From the NCBI GenBank assembly GCA_038203635.1, contig JBBRDT010000043.1, positions 1-28,818 on the forward strand: DNA of 28,818 nt. Reading direction: 5' to 3'. How positions within the stretch are numbered: the stretch's first letter is position 1; every line of letters starts with the position of its first letter. This stretch comes from DASRIA01 sp038203635. Lineage in GTDB: Bacteria > Actinomycetota > Thermoleophilia > Solirubrobacterales > JBBDJG01. The translations under genes were made by a program, and so were the position numbers. The notes beneath the pieces were generated by a model, which saw nothing but the letters and a program-made list of their open reading frames with translations, was not told the origin of the DNA and made no database searches. Below, one piece after another: positions 14,776 to 21,887 of this stretch.

Positions 14776-15723
14776 ATGGTAGATACAGCCGCAGAGCCAA
14801 AGGAGCAGTTGCCACGCGCATGGAGCGCGGCCCTCACGGGCTTCGACGAGAGCCTCGCGACACGCGGCATGGCCGAGAAGACCCGCCGCGCCTACGGCGG
14901 CGACGTGGGGGAGCTCGCGCGCTGGGCCGCCGGCCGGGCCGCGCCCGGCGACGTCGACTACCGGCTCCTGCGCCGTTACGCCGCGCACCTCGGCGGGACC
15001 GCCCGCGAGGGGGGCCGCACCCTGTCGGCGCGGTCGGTCGCGCGCAAGTTCGCCTCGATCCGGGCGTTCTATCGACATATGGTCGAACGCGGCCAACTGT
15101 CCCAGAACCCCGCTGACCTCGTCTCCCATGCGCGCCGCCAGCCGCCGCTGCCCAAGCTGCTGCGCACGGACGAGGTGACGACACTGCTCGATCGCATCCC
15201 GGCCCGCACGCCGCTGGAGACGCGCGACCGGGCGATGCTCGAGCTGACCTACTCGTGTGGCCTGCGCTGCGAGGAGGTCGTGAACCTCGACGATGGCGAC
15301 CTCGATTTCGACGCCGAGGAGCTGCGCGTGACCGGAAAGGGCTCGAAGACCAGGATCGTGCCGGTGGGGGAGCCCGCCCAGCAGGCCCTCGAGCGTTACC
15401 TGTCCACGGGTCGCCCGGCGCTGCTTGCCCCGGCGGAGCCTGCGGAGCCGGCGCTGTTCCTTTCGAAGCGGGGTCGTCGCCTTTCGCCCTCGGACGTGCG
15501 GCGGCGCCTGCGCTTGTGGCTGCGCAACGCCGGCCTCTCCTCCGGCGCGTCGCCCCATTCCCTGCGACATTCCTTCGCCACCCACCTGCTGGAGGGCGGA
15601 GCCGACCTGCGCGCGATCCAGGAGCTGCTGGGCCACAGCAGCGTCTCCACTACCCAGATCTACACTCGGGTAGAGTCAGCGCGGCTGCGCCGCCAGTACA
15701 GCCGGAGTCATCCGCGGGCGTAG
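14776..15723 (+). CDS. xerC: Tyrosine recombinase XerC
   Basis: 315 residues from ATG 14776; GTG 14770 and a later TTG are alternatives. The N-terminal SAM-like core-binding domain (about 15-110: ESLATRGMAEKTRRAYGGDV) is followed by a catalytic domain with all active residues: Arg164 (YSCGLRCEEVVNL), Lys188 (TGKGSKTR), His261 and Arg264 (HSLRHSFATHLL), His287 (LGHSS) and Tyr296 (QIYTRV). XerC/D recombinases resolve chromosome dimers at dif. The position between dprA and the whiG-type sigma gene is normal for actinobacteria and argues for the housekeeping Xer rather than a phage integrase. No dif-like site was identified in the window. Confidence 0.94.
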   Translation: MVDTAAEPKEQLPRAWSAALTGFDESLATRGMAEKTRRAYGGDVGELARWAAGRAAPGDVDYRLLRRYAAHLGGTAREGGRTLSARSVARKFASIRAFYRHMVERGQLSQNPADLVSHARRQPPLPKLLRTDEVTTLLDRIPARTPLETRDRAMLELTYSCGLRCEEVVNLDDGDLDFDAEELRVTGKGSKTRIVPVGEPAQQALERYLSTGRPALLAPAEPAEPALFLSKRGRRLSPSDVRRRLRLWLRNAGLSSGASPHSLRHSFATHLLEGGADLRAIQELLGHSSVSTTQIYTRVESARLRRQYSRSHPRA

Positions 15724-15735
15724 GCGCCCCCTTGC

Positions 15736-16518
15736 ATGGACACCCGAGTACGGCAACAAGACCTCAAGGAGACATGGTCCCGCTATAAAAAAGACGGGGA
15801 CGAGAAGGCCCGCGAAACGCTCGTCCTCGCCTACTCGCCGCTCGTGAAGTTCGTAGCCGGCCGGATGTCGAGCGGCCTGCCCGCTCACATCGAGGAGGCC
15901 GACCTGATCTCGTACGGCCTGCTGGGCCTGATCGGCGCGATCGAGCGGTTCGACCTCAGCCGTGAGATCAAGTTCGAGACGTTCGCCGTGGCGCGGATCA
16001 AGGGCTCGATCATCGACGAGTTGCGCTCGCTCGACTGGGTCCCGCGGTCGGTCCGCGCGAAGGCGCGTGAGATCGAGACGACGCAGACAAAGCTCGAGCA
16101 CGAGCTGGGACGGGCGCCGACCGACCAGGAGGTGGCGGCGAAGCTCGACGTGTCGGTCGAGGACTTCCAGGAGAGCCTGCTGCAGATCTCCAACTCGACG
16201 GTCGTTGCGCTCGACGAGCTGTGGACCGTGTCGGACTCGAGCGGCGACCAAGTGTCGCTGCTCGACACGATGAAGGACCCGAACGCGGTCGACCCGGCCA
16301 AGGAGCTGGGCGTGAGCGAGCTGAAGGACCGCCTCGCGCACGCGATCTCGCGCCTGCCCGAGCGCGAGAAGCTCGTGATCGCGCTCTACTACTACGAGAA
16401 CCTGACCCTCCGAGAGATCGGGGAGGTCCTCGGCGTGACCGAGTCACGCGTGTCGCAGCTGCACACGAAGGCCGTGCTGCGGCTGAAGGCCCGCCTTCAG
16501 AGCGAAGTCGAGGCGTAG
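15736..16518 (+). CDS. whiG: RNA polymerase sigma factor of the FliA/WhiG (sigma-28) family
   Basis: 260 residues from ATG 15736, 12 bases after xerC. Region 2: ARETLVLAYSPLVKFVAGRM, then EEADLISYGLLGLIGAIERFD and FETFAVARIKGSIIDELRSLDWVPRSVR, the last stretch being a hallmark of WhiG/FliA factors. Region 3 spans about 110-175. Region 4 is near the end: LPEREKLVIALYYYENLTLREIGEVLGVTESRVSQLHTKAVLRL. In Streptomyces WhiG starts sporulation; elsewhere FliA drives flagellar genes. The synteny with xerC/dprA favours the WhiG orthologue. No flagellar or sporulation genes are visible here, so the regulon cannot be stated. It is followed by a strong terminator. Confidence 0.92.
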   Translation: MDTRVRQQDLKETWSRYKKDGDEKARETLVLAYSPLVKFVAGRMSSGLPAHIEEADLISYGLLGLIGAIERFDLSREIKFETFAVARIKGSIIDELRSLDWVPRSVRAKAREIETTQTKLEHELGRAPTDQEVAAKLDVSVEDFQESLLQISNSTVVALDELWTVSDSSGDQVSLLDTMKDPNAVDPAKELGVSELKDRLAHAISRLPEREKLVIALYYYENLTLREIGEVLGVTESRVSQLHTKAVLRLKARLQSEVEA

Positions 16519-16538
16519 CGACCCGTCCTGCCACAAAC

Positions 16539-16570
16539 CCGCGATTCTGCTTACAGAATCGCGGCTTTTT
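16539..16570 (+). terminator. Strong rho-independent terminator after the sigma factor gene
   Basis: Perfect 11-bp stem CCGCGATTCTG (16539-16549) / CAGAATCGCGG (16554-16564) with a 4-base loop (CTTA), then C and TTTTT (16566-16570). It begins 20 bases after the stop codon and is the clearest intrinsic terminator in the window. It closes the xerC-sigma unit. Confidence 0.95.
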
Positions 16571-16579
16571 CCCCCTCCC

Positions 16580-16585
16580 TAGAAT
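16580..16585 (+). promoter_or_regulatory. -10 element of the EF-G-like gene
   Basis: TAGAAT lies 9 bases after the terminator T-run and 38 bases before the GTG at 16624. It would give a leader of about 32 bases that includes the Shine-Dalgarno sequence GAGGAG (16611-16616), 7 bases before the start. No good -35 hexamer is seen. Confidence 0.5.
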
Positions 16586-16623
16586 CCCCCCTCGGCGTGT
16601 CGTTCGAGGAGAGGAGTTAGCTC

Positions 16624-18717
16624 GTGCCCCACAAAGGCGCACAGCGCATCAGGAACATCGCGATCGTCGGACATCGCGGGTCCGGCAAGACGTCGCTGAA
16701 CGAAGCCCTGTTGTTCGAGGCCGGGGTCATCAACCGGCTCGGCTCCGTCACTGACGGCACCACCGTCTCCGACTCGGAGGCCGACGAGCAGGAACGGGAG
16801 ATGTCGATCTCCGCGTGTCTTTCGTCCTTCGAGTACGAGGATCGCAAGATCAACCTCGTCGACACTCCCGGGGATCCCAGCTTCGTGGCGGACGCGCTCG
16901 GTGCGCTCAGCGTCTGCGAGAGCGCGGTCTTCTGCGTCAACGGCGTGATGGGCGTCGAGGTGTCGACCGCGCGCCTGTGGGAGCGCGCCGCGGAGCGTGA
17001 CCTCGCCCGGCTCGTGTTCGTGAACATGCTCGACCGCGAGCGCGCCGATTTCTTCCGCACGCTCGACTCGCTGAAAGAAGCCTTTGGGCCTCACGCGGTC
17101 GCGACCGAGATCCCGATCGGGTCCGAGCACGAGGTGCGCGGCATCGTCGATCTGATCGACATAAAGGCCTACGAGTACGCCGGCGCCGGGCGCGCGAGCG
17201 CGACGGAGGTCCCGATCCCCGACGAGATCTCCGCCCAGGCGCAGGAGTACCGCGAGAAGCTGATGGACGAGGTCGCCGAGAACTCGGACGACCTGATGGA
17301 GCGCTACCTCGAGGGCGCGGAGATCTCGCACGACGAGATCGTCTCCGCGCTGAAGGAGGGCGTCACCGCGGGCACGATCTTCCCGGTGACGTGTGGGGTC
17401 GCGACCAAGAACCTCGGGACGGACAGGCTTCTCGACGCGCTCGTGCAGGACCTGCCGTCGCCCGCCAAGAAGGGCGCCTTCAAGGTGCGGGACGCCGAGG
17501 GCAACGAGGTCGAGATCGTGCCGGACGACGCCGGCGAGGCGATCGCGTACGTCTTCAAGACGCTGGCGGACCCGTTCGCGGGGCGCATCAACCTGTTCCG
17601 CGTCCTCTCCGGCACGGTGAAGCACGACTCGCAGCTCACGAACTCGCGCGGGCACGCGAAGGAGCGCATCGGCCAGCTGCTGGTCCCCCGCGGCAAGGAG
17701 ATGGGCCACGCCGACGAGTTCGGGGCCGGCGACATCGGTGCGGTCGCGAAGCTCAAGGAGACTCACTCCGGCGACGTGCTGGCGGGCAAGGAGTCGACGA
17801 TCACGCTGCCGCCGCTCGGCCTGCCCGGCGCGGTGATGGCCTTCGCGGTCGAGGCGAAGTCAAAGGGAGACGAGGACAAGATCGGGACCGCGATCCGCCG
17901 CCTGCAGGAGGAGGACCCGACGATCGACTTCCATCGCGACCCGCAGACCGGAGAGCAGATCATCGCGGGCATCTCGCAGGTGCACGTCGAGGTGATCGTG
18001 GGCCGCATGAAGAACCGCTTCGGCGCCGAGGTGATCCTGAAGCCGCCGCGCGTGCCCTACCAGGAGACGATCAAGGGCTCCGCGAAGGCGCAGGGCCGTT
18101 ACAAGAAGCAGACCGGCGGGCGAGGCCAGTTCGGCGATTGCCACCTCGAGCTCGAACCGCTCCCCCAGGGCACGGGCTTCGAGTTCGTGAACAAGATCAA
18201 GGGCGGGGTGATCCCGACGAGCTTCATCCCCGCCGTGGAGAAGGGCGTCGTCGACGCGATGCAGACCGGCGTGGTGGCGGGGTATCCGCTCAGAGATGTG
18301 CGGGTGACCCTGTACGACGGCTCCTACCACTCGGTCGACTCGTCCGAGAACGCGTTCAAGGTGGCAGGCTCCATGGCGTTCAAGAAGGCCGCGGAACAGG
18401 CGCAGCCCACGCTGCTCGAGCCGATCATGCAGGCTCAGGTGGTCGTGCCCGAGGACGCGGTCGGCGATGTGATCGGTGACCTCAACGGGCGCCGCGGGCG
18501 CCCGCTGGGCATGGAGCCGAAGGGATCGATGACCGAGATCAAGGCCGAGGTCCCGATGGCGGAGATGCTCAACTATGCACCCGACCTGCGCTCGATCACC
18601 GGCGGCCGCGGGGACTACGCGATGGAGTTCGTGCGCTACGACGAGGTCCCGTCGCACCTGGCGCAGAAGGTGATCTCGGCGGCGACCAAGGAGGAGGAAG
18701 CGCCGGCCAAGGCCTAG
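16624..18717 (+). CDS. Elongation factor G-like GTPase (EF-G2/FusA2 type)
   Basis: 697 residues from GTG 16624 with a strong Shine-Dalgarno sequence. It has EF-G domain order I-V: P-loop GHRGSGKT (16-23), switch I region with DEQEREMSI, G3 DTPGD (80-84), G4-like NMLD (134-137), domain II near 290-390, domain III with LQEEDPTIDF, domain IV opening PRVPYQETI and with HSVDSSENAF, and domain V ending RSITGGRGDYAMEF. Differences from true EF-G: GHRGSGKT replaces AHIDAGKT, and the catalytic His after DTPG is Asp84. These mark the paralogue group that includes mycobacterial FusA2. It may have low intrinsic GTPase activity or a role in recycling or stress. A canonical fusA should exist elsewhere, next to rpsG and tuf. 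Confidence 0.92.
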   Translation: MPHKGAQRIRNIAIVGHRGSGKTSLNEALLFEAGVINRLGSVTDGTTVSDSEADEQEREMSISACLSSFEYEDRKINLVDTPGDPSFVADALGALSVCESAVFCVNGVMGVEVSTARLWERAAERDLARLVFVNMLDRERADFFRTLDSLKEAFGPHAVATEIPIGSEHEVRGIVDLIDIKAYEYAGAGRASATEVPIPDEISAQAQEYREKLMDEVAENSDDLMERYLEGAEISHDEIVSALKEGVTAGTIFPVTCGVATKNLGTDRLLDALVQDLPSPAKKGAFKVRDAEGNEVEIVPDDAGEAIAYVFKTLADPFAGRINLFRVLSGTVKHDSQLTNSRGHAKERIGQLLVPRGKEMGHADEFGAGDIGAVAKLKETHSGDVLAGKESTITLPPLGLPGAVMAFAVEAKSKGDEDKIGTAIRRLQEEDPTIDFHRDPQTGEQIIAGISQVHVEVIVGRMKNRFGAEVILKPPRVPYQETIKGSAKAQGRYKKQTGGRGQFGDCHLELEPLPQGTGFEFVNKIKGGVIPTSFIPAVEKGVVDAMQTGVVAGYPLRDVRVTLYDGSYHSVDSSENAFKVAGSMAFKKAAEQAQPTLLEPIMQAQVVVPEDAVGDVIGDLNGRRGRPLGMEPKGSMTEIKAEVPMAEMLNYAPDLRSITGGRGDYAMEFVRYDEVPSHLAQKVISAATKEEEAPAKA

Positions 18718-18724
18718 ATCAGCC

Positions 18725-19525
18725 GTGAAGCAGAAGATCAACATCAACCCGATGTCCGAGGACCACGTCTCGTGCGAGGTGTGCCACCGCACGATGCTCA
18801 AGGGCGAGCAGGCGGAGCCGTACCTGACGCCCTCGCGCGAGCGCCGTCTGGTGTGCCAGTTGTGTGCGCCGCGGGCGCAGCACGAGGGCTGGATCCGGGA
18901 GGCCGCCGCTCCCGAGATGCCCGCCCGCCCGGCGCGCCAGCCGGAGCGGCGCGGCATCCTGCGGCGCCGGCGCCCGCGCGAGGAAGAACGAGGAATCGAG
19001 CCTGTGGCTGCGGCCGACCCCGCCGAACGGCACACGGCGAACGGCGACACGGCCGATCCGGACCAGGCCGCAGCCGCTCCACTGCGCAGCCTGATCAGGC
19101 GCTCGCGTCCCCGCAACCCGCGCCAGGTGAAGGCCGTGCCCACGAATGCCCAGCTCAAGATCGGCCGCGCCCTCGAGCTGTTCAACACGTCCGAGCATCC
19201 ACGCACCGTGGCGGGGCTCGCCCGGTCCCTGGGCGCACCACAGGCGGGCGCGGCGACGTCGGGCGCGTCGGCGGCCGAGGTGGTGCTGACCGTGGCCTGG
19301 GAGCTCTCCTGGTACCAGTTCAACGTGGACCTCTCCGACGCCCGGGATCCGGTGCGGCTGCGCGGCCGGGGCCAGGAGCTGTCGGAGCTGTCCGCGGACA
19401 CGCAGTCGTGGAACTGCGAGACGGCGCCGGACGGGACGATCACGCTCGCCTCCGGCACCGAGGACGGGGCTCCGCCGCCCCCCGTGCCCGAAAGCGCTGG
19501 CGAGGGGGAGGAGCGCCCCTTATAG
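18725..19525 (+). CDS. Zinc-ribbon protein of unknown function with low-complexity linker
   Basis: 266 residues from GTG 18725, 7 bases after the EF-G-like gene. The N-terminus holds two CxxC pairs (Cys17, Cys20; Cys44, Cys47: CEVC and CQLC), consistent with one zinc site. A long basic-then-acidic disordered linker follows (about 60-135, with clusters such as RRRRPREEER and repeated DNA GAACGGC). The C-terminal folded region is about 135-235 (LKIGRALELFNTSEHPRTVAGLARSLGAP, AAEVVLTVAWELSWYQFNVDL). Residues 140-165 could form a small helical, helix-turn-helix-like unit. The end is acidic and proline-rich. No catalytic motif is seen. The tight spacing suggests co-transcription with the EF-G-like gene. 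Confidence 0.78.
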   Translation: MKQKININPMSEDHVSCEVCHRTMLKGEQAEPYLTPSRERRLVCQLCAPRAQHEGWIREAAAPEMPARPARQPERRGILRRRRPREEERGIEPVAAADPAERHTANGDTADPDQAAAAPLRSLIRRSRPRNPRQVKAVPTNAQLKIGRALELFNTSEHPRTVAGLARSLGAPQAGAATSGASAAEVVLTVAWELSWYQFNVDLSDARDPVRLRGRGQELSELSADTQSWNCETAPDGTITLASGTEDGAPPPPVPESAGEGEERPL

Positions 19526-19526
19526 T
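19521..19526 (+). promoter_or_regulatory. Candidate -10 element (TATAGT) for the gene at 19542
   Basis: TATAGT overlaps the stop of the preceding gene and lies 15 bases before ATG 19542. The hexamer 17 bases upstream (TGGCGA) matches TTGACA at 3 of 6 positions. If used, the leader would be about 9 bases, leaving out most of the GAAGGA Shine-Dalgarno sequence at 19530-19535. Confidence 0.45.
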
Positions 19527-19541
19527 GGCGAAGGATTCCCG

Positions 19542-19751
19542 ATGATCTATTGCGTCATACCCGAGCCGCTTTCCGGCCAGCTCTTCGACAAGATGAGCGA
19601 CTACTACAAGGACGAGCCGGGCGTCCAGGTGATCGTCGACCGCCGTACGTCTGAGCGCCGCGATCGCGACTCGACCGGAGGCGGACAGCGAGTGCTTCGC
19701 GACCGCCGCCGCCGGCGGCCGGGAATGTTCCCGCGCACCAAGCTCGACTGA
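19542..19751 (+). CDS. Small basic protein of unknown function (69 residues)
   Basis: ATG 19542 with GAAGGA upstream. The N-terminal half is a compact alpha/beta sequence, IYCVIPEPLSGQLFDKMSDYY, leading to VQVIVDRRTSERRDRD. The second half is very basic (RVLRDRRRRRPGMFPRTKLD). The VIVDRRxxERR pattern gives me the impression of a recurrent actinobacterial module found in small orphan proteins, but I cannot name it. The Arg-rich tail suggests nucleic acid or anionic-surface binding. It sits between the zinc-ribbon gene and an RNase HI-family gene, 8 bases before the latter. Confidence 0.75.
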   Translation: MIYCVIPEPLSGQLFDKMSDYYKDEPGVQVIVDRRTSERRDRDSTGGGQRVLRDRRRRRPGMFPRTKLD

Positions 19752-19759
19752 TATCCAGC

Positions 19760-20185
19760 TTGAGGGAATCGCCCGAACGGGTCGTCGTCCATGTCGACGG
19801 CGGCGCGCGGGGTAACCCGGGACCCGCGGGGGTCGGTGCGGTTGTCGCCGACGAGCACGGCCACGAGCTGGCCCGCGCGAACGACTTCATCGGTGAGGCG
19901 ACCAACAACGAGGCGGAGTACCGCGCGTTGCTGCTCGGGCTCGCGCTCGCGTCGCAGGTCGGCGCGCGCGAGGTGGAGGTGGTGAACGACTCCCAGCTCA
20001 TCGCACGTCAGGTCACGGGTGAATACCGGGTCAAGAAGGCGGACCTGAAGCCCCTCCATGCCCAGGCAATGGCCCAGCTGAGGGGCTTCGAGCGCTGGCA
20101 GGTCAGGTCGGTATCGCGCGAGCAGAACGAGCTCGCGGACGGGCTCGTGAACGAGGCGATCGACGCCGGCGCCGCGACTGCCTGA
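19760..20185 (+). CDS. RNase HI-family protein
   Basis: 141 residues from TTG 19760; the start is uncertain, but family sequences begin close to VHVDGGARGNPG. RNase HI cuts the RNA strand of RNA-DNA hybrids. The DEDD residues are all present: Asp13 (HVDGGARGNPGPAG), Glu53 (NNEAEYRALL), Asp77 (VVNDSQLI) and Asp127 (NELADGLVNEA). The YRVKKADLKPLHAQA stretch is typical of the short actinobacterial/archaeal RNase HI group, often annotated as reverse-transcriptase-like, which lacks the basic protrusion of E. coli RnhA. With rnhB at 2203 the genome thus has both RNase H types. No riboswitch or leader is visible upstream. Confidence 0.92.
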   Translation: MRESPERVVVHVDGGARGNPGPAGVGAVVADEHGHELARANDFIGEATNNEAEYRALLLGLALASQVGAREVEVVNDSQLIARQVTGEYRVKKADLKPLHAQAMAQLRGFERWQVRSVSREQNELADGLVNEAIDAGAATA

Positions 20186-20222
20186 GATGGATCGCGCACC
20201 GCTCGCCTAAACTTGGTCACTT

Positions 20223-20251
20223 GGGCCCGCCGCAGCAGGGGAACCGGGCCC
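20223..20251 (+). promoter_or_regulatory. Inverted repeat in the leader of the membrane-protein gene
   Basis: GGGCCCG (20223-20229) and CGGGCCC (20245-20251) form a 7-bp stem with a 15-base loop that contains AGGGGAA. A possible -10 TAAACT (20208-20213) lies just upstream. The 77-bp gap between the RNase HI gene and ATG 20263 therefore holds a plausible promoter plus a structured leader. Evidence is modest. Confidence 0.35.
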
Positions 20252-20262
20252 GAACCGACTGA

Positions 20263-20736
20263 ATGGCTCAGAACGACCCGACTGACACCGGCGGTCTCTT
20301 CATCGGCCGACGCCCCGGCACGGCTCCGCTCCGCTACCGCGAGCAGCCGGCCGCCGCGGGCCCGACCCGCCGGCGCTTCGACGCCGTGCTCGCCGCCGGC
20401 ATCCTCGTGGTGGAGACGCTGCTGTGCGCCACGCTCTGGGGACCGCAGCCCGCCGGGTGGCTGTGGCTGGGGTCCCAGCTGTACCACGAGACCGATTCGA
20501 TCGGCCTCGCGATCCTCCTCGCGTTCGTCGGAATGCTCACGACGATCCTCGGCACGCTCGCGGTCGCGATGCGTCTCGACCGGGTCTGGAAGATCGTCCG
20601 GCGCGCGAGTGGCCACGAGCAGGAGAAGGGCGCGCTCGAGACGATCTTCGTCATCAGCATGGCGGTCGCCGGCATCGCATTCGTGTTGTGGTTCCTCGTG
20701 ATCCAGGGCCCCGGGTCGGACATCGCGCCGCGTTAG
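20263..20736 (+). CDS. Integral membrane protein of unknown function (3 predicted helices)
   Basis: 157 residues from ATG 20263. The first 38 residues are polar and Pro/Arg-rich (GGLFIGRRPGTAPLRYREQP), then hydrophobic segments lie at about 40-60 (FDAVLAAGILVVETLLCATLWG), 77-102 (DSIGLAILLAFVGMLTTILGTLAVAM) and 125-148 (ETIFVISMAVAGIAFVLWFLVI). The loop between helices 2 and 3 is basic (RVWKIVRRASGHEQEK), so by the positive-inside rule it faces the cytoplasm. No enzymatic motif is seen. It ends 8 bases before the aminotransferase gene, suggesting one transcript. Confidence 0.82.
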   Translation: MAQNDPTDTGGLFIGRRPGTAPLRYREQPAAAGPTRRRFDAVLAAGILVVETLLCATLWGPQPAGWLWLGSQLYHETDSIGLAILLAFVGMLTTILGTLAVAMRLDRVWKIVRRASGHEQEKGALETIFVISMAVAGIAFVLWFLVIQGPGSDIAPR

Positions 20737-20744
20737 GCCAACGC

Positions 20745-21887
20745 ATGGGCCTGCTCGACTACTACAAGCAGTTCGACGACATCGGCGAGTCCGAGTTCAA
20801 CGCGGGGCTGCGCGAACGCCGCGCGCAGGAGAAGGCGCTCGCGCTGGAGCACGTGCCGGTGCTCGACCTGTCGCGCACCGAGTGGCCGGAGCTGCCCAAC
20901 GCCGAGGTCGTCGGAGCCTCCGTCTACCAGGCGCGCGGGCGCCTGAACGGGTATCCCGATTCCGAGGCCGTGCAGGTGCGGCGGGTGCTGGCCGAGCGCC
21001 ACAACATCCGCTCCAGCCAGATCGTGTTCGGCAACGGGGCGGCGGAGTTGATCCGCAGCGCCGTGTATCTGCTGGCCTCCGAGGGCGACGAGGTCGTGGT
21101 GCCATGCCCGTCGCGACCTCGCTACGCAACGATCGTGTCGCGCGCCGGCGCCCGCCTGGTGCAGCCGGGCCTTCCCGGTGGCATGCTCGATGCCGAGGCC
21201 GTGCTGGCGGCGGTCGGGCCACGCACACGCGTGGTGATCCTTAGCAACCCCGCCGATCCGACGAGCACGTACGCTCCCGCGGCGCGCATCGGCGACCTGG
21301 TCGCCCGCCTGCCGGATCACGTGCACACGGTCGTCGACGAGTCGTTCGTGCAGTTCCAAGACGTTGAGCCGGAGGACTCCGTGATGTCGCTGGTCGAGGC
21401 CTTTCCGAGACTGCTCGTACTGCGCTCCTTTTCGAAGATCTACGGTCTGTCCGGCGTCCGGGCGGGCTACGCGGTCGGCTCTGCGGCGGCCTCGGCCCTC
21501 CTGTCGGCGCTCGCGCCCGCGCTGGGGGTGAACGCGCTCACGCAGGCGACCGTGCTCCAGGCGCTGAAGGTCGGCGACCCCGACGTTCGCCGTCGCCGCG
21601 AAACGGTGATCGAGCAACGCGAGCGGCTGCTGGAGGAGCTCTCCACGATGGCGGTCACGGTGCCCGACAGCCAGGCGAACTTCCTGTGGATCCGGGCGCA
21701 CGAGGTGCCCGGCAAGGATCTCGCGGCGCGACTCGAGAGCTCACGTGTGCGCGTGGCGGATGGCGAACGGCTGGGCGACGCCGACTGTGTGCGCGTCGCG
21801 ATCCGCGACCGTCATGCGGCGGACCGGCTGCTGTGGGCCTTGCGCGAGGCCCTGCGGGGCTCTTCGGTGGAAGCACCCACCGAATGA
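20745..21887 (+). CDS. PLP-dependent aminotransferase, HisC-like (class I/II)
   Basis: 380 residues from ATG 20745. Fold type I motifs: GNGAAELIRSAV (97-108, cofactor phosphate), SNPADPTSTY with Asn168, VDESFVQF with Asp198, and SFSKIYGLSGVRAGY with Schiff-base Lys231 and substrate-binding Arg239. The overall layout fits histidinol-phosphate aminotransferase relatives, but NPADPTST replaces the usual NPNNPTG and VDES the usual VDEA. The N-terminus carries about 35 extra polar residues (GLLDYYKQFDDIGESEFNAGL). It may act on a substrate other than histidinol phosphate, for example as a CobD-like or aromatic aminotransferase. The stop overlaps the start of the lipoprotein gene (ATGA). Confidence 0.85.
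   Translation: MGLLDYYKQFDDIGESEFNAGLRERRAQEKALALEHVPVLDLSRTEWPELPNAEVVGASVYQARGRLNGYPDSEAVQVRRVLAERHNIRSSQIVFGNGAAELIRSAVYLLASEGDEVVVPCPSRPRYATIVSRAGARLVQPGLPGGMLDAEAVLAAVGPRTRVVILSNPADPTSTYAPAARIGDLVARLPDHVHTVVDESFVQFQDVEPEDSVMSLVEAFPRLLVLRSFSKIYGLSGVRAGYAVGSAAASALLSALAPALGVNALTQATVLQALKVGDPDVRRRRETVIEQRERLLEELSTMAVTVPDSQANFLWIRAHEVPGKDLAARLESSRVRVADGERLGDADCVRVAIRDRHAADRLLWALREALRGSSVEAPTE

Noticed and set aside
14776..15723. Tyrosine recombinase as a sign of an integrated element
   Set aside because: Synteny with dprA and the whiG-type gene and the sequence type fit the housekeeping XerC; no attachment-site repeats or phage genes adjoin it.
15781..15800. A6 run (TATAAAAAAGAC) inside the sigma gene as a programmed slippage site
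   Set aside because: The frame continues normally (Tyr-Lys-Lys-Asp), with no downstream frame that would make sense and no stimulatory structure.
17860..19458. 532-codon minus-strand open frame over the EF-G-like and zinc-ribbon genes
   Set aside because: Antisense shadow spanning two real genes and their junction; no domain.
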